64,000 bases of DNA, taken from assembly GCA_026874595.1 (NCBI GenBank), contig CM049307.1, positions 1,637,579 through 1,701,578 on the forward strand. Direction: 5' to 3'. The notes below the pieces were generated by a model that worked only from the letters and a program-made list of their open reading frames with translations, searched no databases and was not told the DNA's origin. Position 1 is the stretch's first letter. Each line of letters begins with the position of its first letter. Source of the DNA: Sipunculus nudus. Lineage: Eukaryota; Annelida; Sipuncula; Golfingiida; Sipunculidae. This document shows positions 24,335 to 35,841 of the stretch, piece after piece. The translations under genes and the position numbers were made by a program.

Positions 24335-27300
24335 GTAAGTTATCTGAGCTATAGCGATCACCCTTTGTCAGTCGTCCGTCCGGCCGTCTGTCCGTTAACA
24401 GGGCACAAATCGTAACCGCTGGACCTGGAATCTTCTTTCTTTACATCCAGGGAGGTCCATGAAAAATCTCCTTGAAAACCTGGTATTAGATCTCTGTTAC
24501 CCATATTCTTCCCCCCCCCCCCCCCAGAATAATGGAAAATTGGATACAAAAGCTCAAGTATCTGAACAACTAATGCATTGATAACCATGATTATTTGCAT
24601 GGATGTTGGTCATGGATTGTTCATCAGTTTCTGCAGACTGGTGGGGCCATCTGTATTTTTTTTATTTTTATGAATTTTTTTCTCCATTTTTGAGACCTTG
24701 AGATGCGGTCATCTGTTAACAGAGCACAAATCGTAACAACTGGACCTAGAATCTTCTCACTTGACATGCAGAGAGGCTCATGAAAAGTCTCTGTTGAAAC
24801 CTGAAATTAACTCTCTGTTACCCATATTCATTGAGCTATGGAGCTCCGAAGTACACCCTCCCCCCCCCCCCCTGAATAATGGAAAATTTGATAGAAAAGC
24901 TGAAGTATCTGAACAATTTATGGATTGATCACCATGATTCTTTGCATGGATATTGGTCATGGAATGTTTCATCAGTTTCTACAGACTGGTGGAGCCACTT
25001 TTTTTTTTTTTTTTTTTTTATTTTTACGAATTTTTTTCTCTATTTTTGAGACCTTGAGATACGGTCATCTGTTAACAGGGCACAAATCGTAACAACTGGA
25101 CCCAGAATCTTCTCTCTTGACACGCAGGGAGGCCCATGAAAAGGCTCTGTGGTCTCTATTACCCATAAACTCTGAACTATTAGGCTCTGAAATAACCCTC
25201 CAGAATAATGGAAAATTTGAAACAAAACCACAAGGATCTGAACAGCTATTGCACTGATCACCATGATTCTTTGCATGAATATAAATCATGGAATGTTTCA
25301 TCAGTTTCTTCAGTCTGGTGGTGCCACCTGTATTTTTTCGATTTTTACGATTTTTAGCTCAGCTGACTATAAGTCATCTGAGCTATAGTCGTGGTCCATT
25401 GTTCGTCGTCCGTCCGTCTGTCTGTCCGTCCGTCCGTCTGTCCGTCTGGATGTCCGTCTGTAAGACTGGCACGTTTCGACACCGTTGGACCTATGAATCT
25501 GAAATTCGGCATACAGTTAGATGTCCCAAAAATCTCCTATCATGCCGAAAATTGGGTCAATAGGACTACGTTCCTTCGAAATATTAAAGAAAAACCTCAG
25601 TTTTTAATTAGAAATCGATTTTTACTCTTCAGGACTGCCTAATATCAAAACCACTCATCTGGTTTTCTTCATATTTACCATAAATATTCCTCCATATAGT
25701 TCCTATGTACATGCCAGAAATTAAGTCAGTATTGTTTAATTTAAAAAAGTTATGGGCCCAAACATAATGGAGTTTACAAAAAAATAAGGAAGATATTTGG
25801 TCACTTAAGACCAAAAGTGTTAAAGGTAGTGACTTTTTTTCAGTAATACAACTTTAACTAATCAAAATTTAATTGTATACCAAAAATTAGATCAAAATCT
25901 GTTTAATTTTTTTAAATATTGGCAAAAATATAAAATTGGTACCTTAAATTTTGCCCAACTTTGGCCACGGCACGTTTTTTTCCTGTAAGTACTGTGGATT
26001 TAATTTTCATAGCATGTACATATAAGGATTTAATCTGATAAAATCTGAAATTTGAAAATAAAAGCTGCAAAATTAGGCTAGTTATTGAATTATTTTTAGA
26101 GGCTCTTGTTGTATATCCTTACATTGTCAAGCAGTCCACTTTGATGATTGTAGATCATTCAGTGCACATCTCTATGCTCCCCAGGCTGTTGGCATAATTT
26201 TAGATGTCCCCAAAATCTCCTACCAAACCGAAAATTAGATCATTAGGACTTCGTTCCTTCGAGATAATTCTGTTTTCCATAAAAAAAGCCATTGTTACAC
26301 TTCAAGGCTGCCTAATATCAAAACCACTGATCTGTTTTTGATTATATTTCGTATTCACATTCTTTCATACATTTCTATGAACATACCAAAAATTAGGTCA
26401 GTATTGGGTATTATTTTGAAGTTATGGGCCAAAATATAATGCAATTTTTTTTTTAAAAATCAGGAAATTTATTTACTCACCTAACATGAGAATTGCTGAA
26501 CCTAGAGACTTTTTTTTTCAGGAATATAACTTTATTTAATCAAGATTCAATCGTTTACCCAAAATTAGATATGAATTTTGCAAATTTTTATATTTTGCAA
26601 AGTTATTAGCATAAATAAAAAATCAATACCTTAAAATTTGTCCAACTTTGGCACTGTTGATTTATTTTTACAGCATATATACATAAGGATTTAATCTTTT
26701 AAAATCTGAAATTTCAAAGAAATTGATTGGAAAGAATAGCTTTTATTCACGTTTTCATACACCATGTCAAGTGTTGTTTACATCTAGCCCACCTAGTAGT
26801 ACAGCCTTCACTTGCATTATGTAACACACCCCAGGCAGCTTGCCTTGGCTAAGCTTGGCCACTACCAGCAGGCTTCCCCTCTGCCCTGCACTCCCCCCCC
26901 CCCCCCCCCAGATGGTGCATAAACTAGATGGATGTTATTATTTTCTGTATTTGATTCATTCTTATTCTAGGCTATGCTACATTTTAGATTTTGTATTGTA
27001 CCACCAGGGTTACAGTGATTAAAGTGTACATTTAATTGTGTCCACAAAGTGGTGTATTGCTATGAAAGTGTGGATGTTCATGAGATAAGTAATTCCTTAC
27101 TTCAGAAGAGTAAAAACTTCACCAGGTGTGACATTGACTATTAATACCAGTAATAAATTATAACTGGGATAGTAATTAGCACAATGATATTGTTTTTCCC
27201 TCATTCAACCAACAGTGTGTATACTTTATTTGAAAAGATGTTTTATTTTATCAAATTTACTGATTCTTTTATTTTATTTTGGTGAATAAAATTAAGCATG

Positions 27301-29909
27301 TAATGAAAACTCCAGTGTACTTAACTTTTTAATAGTGATTCAAGGAATATTCTTGTAGATGCCATGTTATGGCATTATTTTCTTTTAAATTCAGTTTAAA
27401 CATTTATGATTTAAAAATAATAAAATATATGTGTATGCATAATATGACCCAATATGAGCTACACTCTGGATATATGATGATTGCAACTTTTGCAACAATT
27501 CTAATATTTAAACTTATAGTTTCAGTTTTTTACTCTGTATATATAATGATTGCAACTTTTGCAACAATTCTAATATTTTAACTTATATTTTCAGTTTTTT
27601 TATTAAAAATTTATAAAACCTGTAAATAAAAAAAAATGATTCAGATAAAAACTTCTTAATGGAAAAAGTGGATATGCTTAAAAAAATAGGCTTATATATA
27701 AACTTAAATGCATTATTGCCTTGAAAGTGAAATAAAGGTATTAGTCCATTCTGTCCACTTGCCTGTCCATCTGTAAATTTTCATATGCATCACAGTATCT
27801 CAAAACTTTACTGTTTTTCTTCATGACAGTCTTGTCAGAGTATTAGTTTGCAATCGTATATTTAGAACTTTACTATAACCAAGTGGGGGGCCCCTTTCCT
27901 CTTAGCTTTTCATATTCTTATATAAATGAAAAACACTACAATAGAATATTTCTACATCCACCTTCGTGCTGCCCTCACCTCTCCCTTCGCCGAACCCCAT
28001 CCCAAAGTCAGCCTCAGTAAGCAAGAACAAGATGAATCAGATATATTCATACTTTAATATTTTTTATAACTATTCATCCATAGGTACCTATGTACATGCC
28101 TGAAATTATGTCAATATTGTGTAATATGTAGACATAGTGGGCATCACAATAATGTACCTTGTCAAGACTAAAGAGATATTGTCATACAGTCACAAATTCA
28201 TAAATCACTTCATCAGCATAGTTAATCATAACATCTTATCTGTCAAATTGAAAGCTTGCAGACTACCATACACTTTAGATCCTTCAACAAATAGCCTTAT
28301 CATCATTCTACTACTGCATATTACTGTTGTCATTGCATTCATATTTCCTCAAATATATCATAATTTTCAACCCCTCCTAAATAAATAAAAATAAACCACT
28401 ATATTTTACTTTATTAATCCATCAGTCAGGTAATTTCATTTATCATTTACTCACATATTACATTACATTCCTTTATAATAGCCCAACATGTCCATGATAT
28501 TCATAAGCTTTCTCGACTCAATATAGTATCACAGTGGAGGAACATTTATAGTCCAGTCACGATCAGCTGAGCGCCGTGACCCATGGGTCCCTTGTTTTTT
28601 CTATTTTTGAGACCTCTTAAGATGCGTTCATCTGTTAGCAGGGCACAAATCCTAACCACTGGACCTGGAATCTTCTAACTTGACATCCAGGGAGATCCAT
28701 GAAAAGTCTCATGCGAAAATTAAAACTAGGTCTCTGTTACCCGTATTCTCAAAGCTATGGAACTCAGAAATACCCCCCCAGAATAATTAAAAATATGTTA
28801 TAAAGCTCCATTATCTGAACAATTAATGCATTTATCACCATTTTTATTTGCATGCATATTGATCATGGAGTCTTTCATAAGACTCTGCAGACTGGTGGCT
28901 CAACCTGGAATTTTTAAAAGTTTAACCCTTTTTTTTCTCTATTTTTAGACCTTTACAGATGCGGTGGTCCTTTAACAAGGCAAACATTTTTACCATTGGA
29001 CCAAGAATCTTCTTACTTGACATCCGGGGAGGTCTGTGAAAAATATCCTTGGAAACTTGAAATTAGGTTACTGTTACCCATATTCTCTGAGCTATGGGGC
29101 TTATAAGCTCCCCCCAGCATAATTAAAAATTTGATACTAAGCAGGGCACAAATCATAACCATTGGACCTGAAATCTTCTAACTTAAAATCCAGTGAGGTC
29201 CATGAAAAGTCTCTTGGGGAAACGTGAAATTTGGTCTCTGTTACCCATATTTTCTGAGCTATGGGGCTTATAAGCACCCCTCAGAATAACTGAAAATTTT
29301 AAACCAAAGTTGGGCACAAATCACAACCATTGGGCCCAGAATCTTCTAACTTAATATCCTGAGAGTTCCTCAAAAGTTCTCCCAAGAAACCTGAAATTCG
29401 GTCATTGTGACCTATATTCTCAGGGTTTTGGGGTATGTTTGAGCACCCCAGAAATAATGCAAAATACACACTAATTGCCAGATTCCTCAGGAAAGGCTGT
29501 TTAGATTGTCATCAAATTTTTTGTGCTTATGGATCTTAATGAACTTAAGCTAATATACATGAACAATGATGCAACCTAAATCATCGTAATTAGTTGCCTG
29601 TGCAAGGACATATTGTCAACATGGCAGTCGGCTGAGCGTCATGACCCACGGGTCACTTGTTAGTTTCTGCAGACTGGTAGAGCCACCTGTATTTTTTTTA
29701 AAGTTTACGCATTTTTTCTCTTTTTTTGAGATATATAAATACAGACACAATCATGGCCTGTTGGTTAATCTGTTTGATGCTTCAGTTGAATAGGTATATA
29801 CAACCATTCAGATGATAAATCTCGTCCCAGTCAGCTGAGCGTCATGACCCATGGGTCACTTGTTTATCATATATAACAGCTGAGCGCCGTGACCCATGTG
29901 TCCCTTGTT
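24335..29909 (+). repeat. Long family A array (split by copy ii)
   Basis: It starts near AGTTATCTGAGCTATAGCGATC with a GTCCGTCCGG tract. Tandem monomers of about 280-350 bp begin with GGGCACAAATCGTAAC-like phrases at roughly 24400, 24722, 25075, 28640, 28975, 29140 and 29310. Most contain TTACCCATATTC and a CACCATGATT...TTTGCATG segment. Three right ends follow in a row (about 29634-29665, 29829-29862 and 29878-29909), each with a GACCCATGGGTC-type palindrome. The 3.2 kb family A copy ii is inserted in a T run of one monomer. Confidence 0.7.
25351..28596 (+). mobile_element. Family A 3.2 kb element, copy ii
   Basis: The same plan as the copy at 12639. Start TTTTTAGCTCAGCTGAC with hairpin; GTCCGTCC tract; internal duplication; poly-C at 26893-26909; end arm TCAGCTGAGC at 28563-28572, palindrome GACCCATGGGTC at 28578-28589, then CCTTGTT. 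The left flank TTTTTACGA and right flank CTATTTTTGAG fit the uninterrupted TACGAATTTTTTTCTCTATT of neighbouring monomers, so it went into a T run. Confidence 0.87.
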
Positions 29910-30130
29910 TTCATTATGCATTGAATATCTTTTTCTCTTCTAAGCCAATAAATATGCTTTAAAAATGAGGTGTATTTTTTTATATAGGAGCTACATTCAT
30001 TATCAGTTAACATAAGGACAAGTATAAATCATCTCTGATTAGTTGCTTCTAGTCTCCTTGATCAATGCGTTTTTAATCGTTGAAGAGTTACATTTGTTAT
30101 CAGCTTTTTATTATTTAACCTGTTTTTGCA
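29910..30130. other. AT-rich spacer
   Basis: No repeat or gene was recognised between the family A array and the family E copy. Confidence 0.4.
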
Positions 30131-30481
30131 TTAGGACAGGTTCCTGCTATCCAGGATAACTCAACAACAACCTACTTCAGGTTCCCAGTTTCACAGGGAT
30201 CATTGGTGCCTATGAGGGCTCCAGACCTATTGAATTACAGACTTGGTCAAAATCAAATATGGCCAACAGAATACATTCTGTGATTTTCTTTTGCACACAT
30301 TATATCAGACATATCTTCTTTAATATCATTTGATCCAGTAGGATTTTTCCCTCATGCATATGGATAAAAACCTGTTTTTGTTATTCATATTTTTCAAATT
30401 TAACTTAATTGTTCACCCACATGTAAACTAGTCCAGCACTACCAGAAATGAGGGGCCCTCTGAGGTCCATTGTCCAACCAC
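30131..30481 (-). repeat. Family E fragment, inverted copy
   Basis: This stretch is the reverse complement of part of 62278-62640. Shared phrases include the match to CAATAGGTTTGGAGCCCTCAT, the match to ACAGGTTTTTATCCATATG, and GTCCAGCACTA...GGGCCCTC. Similar TAACCTNNTTTTGCATT phrases sit on both sides (about 30117 and 30490). Only one monomer is present here, versus about four in the other copy. Confidence 0.7.
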
Positions 30482-30839
30482 GTTTAGTTTAACCTAGTTT
30501 TGCATTTGGGACAAGATTCCCCTTAGGACCCACTTGGCGAAAAGTCGTACATCCTCTGAATCATATCAGGGGCAGATCCAGGATTTAGGAAAAGGAGGGG
30601 TCCAACCCAGGAGGACTAATGAAACAACCTAAAAAAAGGTTCTTAGGTCCGGAAAAATGGGGGGGGGGGGGGGAGGGTCCAACCGCAAAAATAGGCTGGA
30701 AGCCCTTAAAGAAAGGTTAGGTGCCCCTATTTCTTTTGTGCTGCAAGGTCCTCCATACCTTTGACGCTTTTTCAGGAGGCGCCCGAGGGATTTTAACTGG
30801 CCTGTTAAGACCATAGCCAGAGCGCATGTCCTGCTCAAA
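30482..30839. other. Spacer with poly-G tract
   Basis: It contains a G run at about 30660-30673. A phrase CGCTTTTTCAGGAGGCG near 30767 recurs near 59303, so some of this is dispersed repeat. No gene was recognised. Confidence 0.45.
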
Positions 30840-31110
30840 AGGCATTTCTGTGCAAGGGACTAAATGCCATTATGTTTTTCAGTTACAACGGTATCTGAAC
30901 TGTATAAAACATGTGATGGACAAGCAGCATGCCCAGCTAAATGGCTTTTCGGCGGCCATCTTTAAATTATGTGCATTTATTGTATACACCTTAATTTTTG
31001 TGAATTATTTTGTTCGTGGTCGGTCTGGTCCACATTTTGTTTACCAAGTGCTGTTAAAATGGCAAAACATAACTTCTTACAGATACCCAAACAAACTTTT
31101 ATGATTAATA
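30840..31110 (+). repeat. Repeat F, plus-strand copy
   Basis: About 260 bp match the reverse complement of 44410-44665. Shared parts include CATGTGATGGACAAGCAGCA, GGCCATCTTTAAA and TGTTTACCAAGTGCT. The 92-codon frame here is not conserved and I do not call it a gene. Confidence 0.75.
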
Positions 31111-31293
31111 TGAGGTAAGTATTAAAATATTGATCGATTTTAAAAAAAGTTTTTTTAGTATTAATATATAATTTAGATAAGTATTTTATTCAAATAAATT
31201 TTAATAACATATCTGTATGCATAATAACACTGATATGGCATATGTTCAGCGGAATTACAAGTTTTAGAGATTTTGAAGTGATACTGGATGATA

Positions 31294-32348
31294 GACTGGC
31301 CCAATCCATGAAATAGTTATGACTTAATTGTTGCTTCTGACAGATAAACGTTCCCGCGTTGCATCGCACTTAGTATCGGTAACGCCATCTTGCGGCAACT
31401 CCTATAACTAATTTTCCACTATCTGACCGTCCTATTTCATGGACTGGTAATCTTGGCCGGTTCCCGGACGGTCAGCGCCACACATCACCGCCTCGCTGAA
31501 CTAAGGTCTTTTCCAGTGACGTCAGCAGTGGTCTTTCCCAGAATCTTTTTCAAAACCAACATGGTTCATTCAGGCATCGCCTATTACGGGCTTCCAATTG
31601 GCTACTAATATTCCCATTTAAATTGTCTTAATATTTTAGGCCGTCGCTTATGTTGAGTTCGGCAGGACTTAAAACAATATAACTCTCAGCCCCAGTTTTA
31701 ACGTTTATCGGACCACCACTCTTGAAATTAGGGTTAACAAACTCTGGCTCTGCCAATCAGCGCGAGATATTCAGGTGCACACGACCAGGGCAGTCAAAAT
31801 GTACCGGCTGACTTAAACGATCACGATTCGCGAGTCGCGATTTGACAGTTAATACACGGGTTCAGACAAATGCTGCCAGCTGCTCTTGTCATCTCGGCAG
31901 AGGGAATTTTACTGGACCTGTCGGTACAAAATTGACGCGATAGTGTCTACAATATGCACTTACATTTCGCCCATGGACCGTAATAATTGTTCAGCAGAAA
32001 ATATATAATAGGACACGAAGGTCAATGTGTGGACTACCTGAAGACATGATTTTAGTGCGAACGTTACCAAGCGGGTCAAGAAGTGGGACCGCTCTTGGCG
32101 TTCTCATAGCAACGATGCCACTCACATGTGGCGTGACGGGCCTATATGCAAATTTAATACGGGGAATCGTCAGGTCCTCAAAGAGCCTTGTGACGCTTAC
32201 TATGCAAATATCAGGGATTCACAATACGGACTTTACAGGGCTTTAGTGATAAGAGCTGGCACTGAGTTAAGTCTATCGGTACATGGAATCACGTTTTATT
32301 TTAAGCATTTTATTAGTAAATGCAAATGCTAAAGCCCAGGCAGGGCTA
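31294..32348. mobile_element. CpG-rich 1,055-bp insertion of unknown class with 11-bp target duplication
   Basis: The segment is flanked by perfect copies of ACTGGATGATA (31283-31293 and 32349-32359). The paralogous sequence on the opposite strand near 42890-42910 has only one such site, so this is an insertion. The ends (GACTGGCCCAATCC and AGGCAGGGCTA) are not inverted repeats and there is no poly-A tail. By eye it carries about fifty CpG dinucleotides, whereas most of the window is CpG-poor. It has one TGACGTCA (about 31517) and three ATGCAAAT octamers (about 32146, 32201, 32324). No protein frame was recognised. Confidence 0.65.
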
Positions 32349-32520
32349 ACTGGATGATAACAAAGGTAAAATCACCTAATATCGCCCATCAGCTATCAGG
32401 TTATAGTAGTTTAAATAAATCATTATAGATGTCAAGAGGTCAGCCTGTACCACCTTATATTATTAAGATATTGAGAAATCTTGCAAAGTATATCTTCTAA
32501 TTATACAAGAATCAGAATTT
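32330..32520 (+). repeat. Repeat G, plus-strand copy
   Basis: From about 32349 it matches the reverse complement of 42735-42925. Shared parts include AAAATCACCTAATATCGCCC, ATCAGC and CAAGAGGTCAGC. With repeat F it forms a pair that recurs, inverted, about 10 kb to the right. Confidence 0.7.
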
Positions 32521-32954
32521 CAAAAAAAAAAGAAGGCCGACAATCGTAATGCGAACCTGTGCAATGGGATATACAGCGGGCATCATGCTTGGGAAGGGCT
32601 TGATTACTTTTCAGTATATTTATATTTATAATACAATATATTTTTCAGCTGGCAAATTGTATCAAAATCACTTGATGGACGTTTCAAATTCAAAGCTATT
32701 TTTTTTTTTTTTTTGCCTTTTTACACTATTGCAGTTTGTTTGCCCGTTCCATAATATAATAGATATTTGGACTTAGAAACGATTTTGTCAGATATAAAAA
32801 TGAAACGAAATCGCAAATTTTTAGAATAACGTTCCACTTTTGTTCAGCCTATATTCTGGTGTACGTTTAAGTGTTAATATAATAATATTATTGGATATAA
32901 GAAAAAGCAATAGATAATTTGAAATATTAGAACATTGCTACTTTATGCATATTC
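32521..32954. other. AT-rich spacer
   Basis: T run near 32698-32714. No gene, RNA or repeat family was recognised. Confidence 0.4.
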
Positions 32955-32967
32955 GCCCCCCCCCCCC

Positions 32968-33023
<56 letters not shown>
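32955..33023. repeat. Poly-C tract followed by (CT)n microsatellite
   Basis: A C run of about 14 bases is followed, after TTT, by roughly 26 CT units. The open frame through it is an artefact of the dinucleotide repeat. Confidence 0.95.
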
Positions 33024-33028
<5 letters not shown>

Positions 33029-33836
33029 GTATAGACCTATACTTAATCATAGTTATTTACTACCTTTTTATATTATATTTATATCTATTTTATTTTGCTA
33101 CTTTTTATACTGCCCCCATTGGATCTCTTTGAAACGACCCATTCTGTTACAATAAATATTTAAACTCCACTCTTAGTCGAGTAAAATAGGAAAAAACTGC
33201 GACAAATTATGTTGCTACCATGCATTCCTCTAAGGTACCCAGGCTGATATAAAAGGATTTAAAGGAATTCCAGGAAAGGGAAATATAGAAAATTTCATTT
33301 ACCATAATGCCACAAAAAGCCGTATTTAAATATTCATGGACACACGTTTTATGAAAAAGAATGTATCATAACTTTTGAACAGTGTGTATTATAAATAAAA
33401 AGCATAGTTAATTCACTGGAAAAGGCAAGGGATGTGAACACTTTCTCGCCAAACATTTAGATATATTAAAATGATTCGACTTTTTACATCCAGTTTTTTT
33501 TTTATATATACATTTACAATTAGGTCTTTCCACTATTTATAACAGACAATGGTGAACATCTTTAGGGATAAATGAACAGCAATAACTGGAATATACATTT
33601 GATTATAATATATTACAGGAAATTTAACATTAAAAAAATATTTGAATGATAATTTTTAGATTTATCAAAGAGCCTGGAAAATGAATGAATAAAAGGATTC
33701 CTGAATGACGGACTTAGTGAATGAACCAATGTGTAAGACAAATTTTCATAAAGACTTGATGGTGTTCAAAACGTACTTAAGGAACCACTCTTATTGAAGA
33801 ATGGAAACACGAATGGACTTTTAACCGCATAGACTA
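33024..33836. other. Spacer upstream of Ty3/Gypsy element 1
   Basis: AT-rich sequence with no recognised gene or repeat. It ends GCATAGACTA next to the 5' LTR. I could not find a convincing target duplication with the right flank (CTATG). Confidence 0.4.
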
Positions 33837-34102
33837 CGCCAGTATGGCATAGATTGGGTGGTGTATTTACGGCTTACCGTAAAGTATGGAAATCCCTCTA
33901 CATTGATGATTGGCCAATAGGACTCCAGCATGCACCAAGGGTTGGGGTTTAAGGTTCGTATTTGTTTTGACCGGCATCCATGCTGGATGTTCCGAGTCTA
34001 TAGTGTGAAGGTTTCACTGGAATAAACGGATATTTCCAGGTGATCTGTATTTGTGAATATTTCCTACAGACTGTCCGTTGAACCTTTCATCTCATACTGA
34101 CG
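33837..34102 (+). repeat. 5' LTR of Ty3/Gypsy 1
   Basis: 266 bp, with an AATAAA polyadenylation signal in its 3' third (GGAATAAACGG). Its ends are not the usual TG...CA; the limits are set by where the two copies diverge and by the primer site that follows. Confidence 0.9.
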
Positions 34103-34114
34103 TGGTGGCAGCGG
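34103..34114 (+). promoter_or_regulatory. Primer-binding site of Ty3/Gypsy 1
   Basis: TGGTGGCAGCGG lies directly after the LTR; the TGG start pairs with the CCA end of a tRNA. I cannot name the tRNA with confidence. Confidence 0.6.
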
Positions 34115-34428
34115 TTTTCATTTACTGTTGAGGTGTTCGGATACAATCGAACTGAACTGAGGTGAAGGTATTTTGGCGGACTTTGCTGTCAACAAGAGCA
34201 GTTGTAACTACTTAACCAGCAAGCATCTACTAGTATACGCTACTACTGTACTTGGACGTATTCAGTGAAAAACAGGTACTGTCATTGCCTTAAGGTAGAA
34301 ATCACAGTTTTCATTGTGTAGGCCTATGCACTGACTAAATATAAACCATACATTGATTCCGATTACTTGGAATAACTGTGTGCTTAAATCAAACTTGATA
34401 CTGATTTTGATACTGATAGCCTTAGAAC

Positions 34429-35304
34429 ATGGCCTCTACCCATCGCGCTCCGAAACAATGGTGCTTAACCGAAAACGAGACACTTACTTCCGTAGAAAGC
34501 TGGCGTCAGAACATTATTTACACCCTGTCATTGGATGCCAACTTTGCTCCCTTTTTAGTTGAAGGATTTACGTGGCTTAAGAAGTCAAAGAGTCAGTTGT
34601 TACGTGGACTTACCAGTGATGACAGTAGTGTGCCTACAAGTGAGAAACGTACAGCCCAACAGAAAGTCAGCATGTTGGAGCTTATGCTGGGTCAGATAGC
34701 CAATTATTGCCCAGTTATCTCTAGAAACACAATAGTGACTCATTCTACATCACTTTACGGTATATGGGAATCAATTCGCCTATATTATGGTTTTCAACGC
34801 ACAGGTGGTCATTTTTCTTGATTTCGCAGACTTCCACTTAGAGCCTGAAGAGAGACCTGAAAGGCTCTATCAGCGTCTTGTAGCCTTTATCGAAGACAGT
34901 CTATTGAAAAAGTCCGGCAGCATCTCCCATCATGGTGAATCCATTGATGAAGATGAGGAATTAACCCCGACTTTGGAAAATTTGGTCGTGCTGACTTGGT
35001 TAAGACTCATTCACCCAGATCTACCACGTTTGGTCAAGCAACGATACGGCACGGAGCTTCGGTCGCGTACATTGGCCTCCATTAAACCAGAGATATCGCA
35101 GGCCTTGTTTTCGCTGCTGGACGGGATCCGCACAGTTGAAGATGCAAAAGTTATGCGTACTGCGGTGTCTAGATTCCAGCAACCCCGCTCATACTCACAA
35201 AAAGCGCCCACTCCTCAGTCTCGCCCCCGCACTAGGCGCTTGGAAAAAAATGCCCGTTGTGCTCTCAGGCTGGGAGACCTGATCAGCATTTCCTAAGTGA
35301 ATGT
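34429..35304 (+). pseudogene. Ty3/Gypsy 1 gag with zinc knuckle (frame-shifted)
   Basis: It starts [18 protein letters not shown]. The capsid part includes [12 protein letters not shown] and then, in another frame, [20 protein letters not shown]. The change of frame lies at a T5 run near 34816. A third frame after an A7 run near 35244 gives a nucleic-acid-binding knuckle, CPLC with [13 protein letters not shown] (CX2CX8HX4C). The protein would package element RNA. Confidence 0.8.
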
Positions 35305-35841
35305 AGATTTCTGCCTGAAAGTGACAGAAGGTACATGGTACGAGCAAGACAGGTCTCCGGATATGATGAGGAGCCAAATTGTGAGGGATTATCTCCTGAT
35401 GTTGATCTAGACAGGGCACATGATTCACAAGAGGGTTGGTCACCTGAGTTTAGAGAGTTATCTACTCCTACAGCACGACGCGTTAAAGTGAAAGCGTCCC
35501 CTACGGTGAACATGTTTCATGGTCACACACCAATAAACATAACTCTTGACTGTGGTGCCACAGGTAATATGATCAGTGGTGAAGCCGCTCGAAGGGCGGG
35601 AGCAGTTATCAAGCATTCATCCCAAATGGCAAACCAAGCTGATGGTCAGTCTCCACTTGAGGTCATCGGTGAGACTACAATGACCTTTCATAGAGAAGAC
35701 AAGTCCTTCCATTTTGAGGGATTAGTAGTGAGCCAGTTAGATGTTGATATCCTTGCTTGGGTACCCTTTATGGAGCAGAATGATATCGCCGTAAGACCAG
35801 CGAACCATCAGGTAATATTCAGTGATGGGAAAAGTCTATGA
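35305..35841 (+). pseudogene. Ty3/Gypsy 1 aspartic protease region
   Basis: It continues from the knuckle in the same frame. The active-site region reads TLDCGATGNMIS, with DCG in place of the common DTG/DSG. Further on come FEGLVVSQLDVDILAWVPF and AVRPANHQVIF, typical of the flap and C-terminal part. The frame ends at 35841 after a GGGAAAA run, where the reverse transcriptase frame takes over. Confidence 0.8.

Noticed and set aside
25351-28596. Terminal inverted repeats of a cut-and-paste transposon for family A
   Set aside because: The right arm lies about 25 bases inside the end and no consistent target duplication is present; a Helentron-type structure fits better.
30826-31104. Frame of 92 codons as a gene
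   Set aside because: It lies in repeat F, and the inverted copy at 44410-44665 does not keep the frame.
31297-31450. Inverted phrases CCAATCCATGAAATAG and CTATTTCATGGACTGG as ends of a 150-bp MITE
   Set aside because: No target duplication is seen at these borders, and the 11-bp duplication shows that the inserted unit is the larger 1,055-bp segment.
32935-33132. Open frame with a Ser-Leu run
   Set aside because: It is produced by the (CT)n microsatellite.
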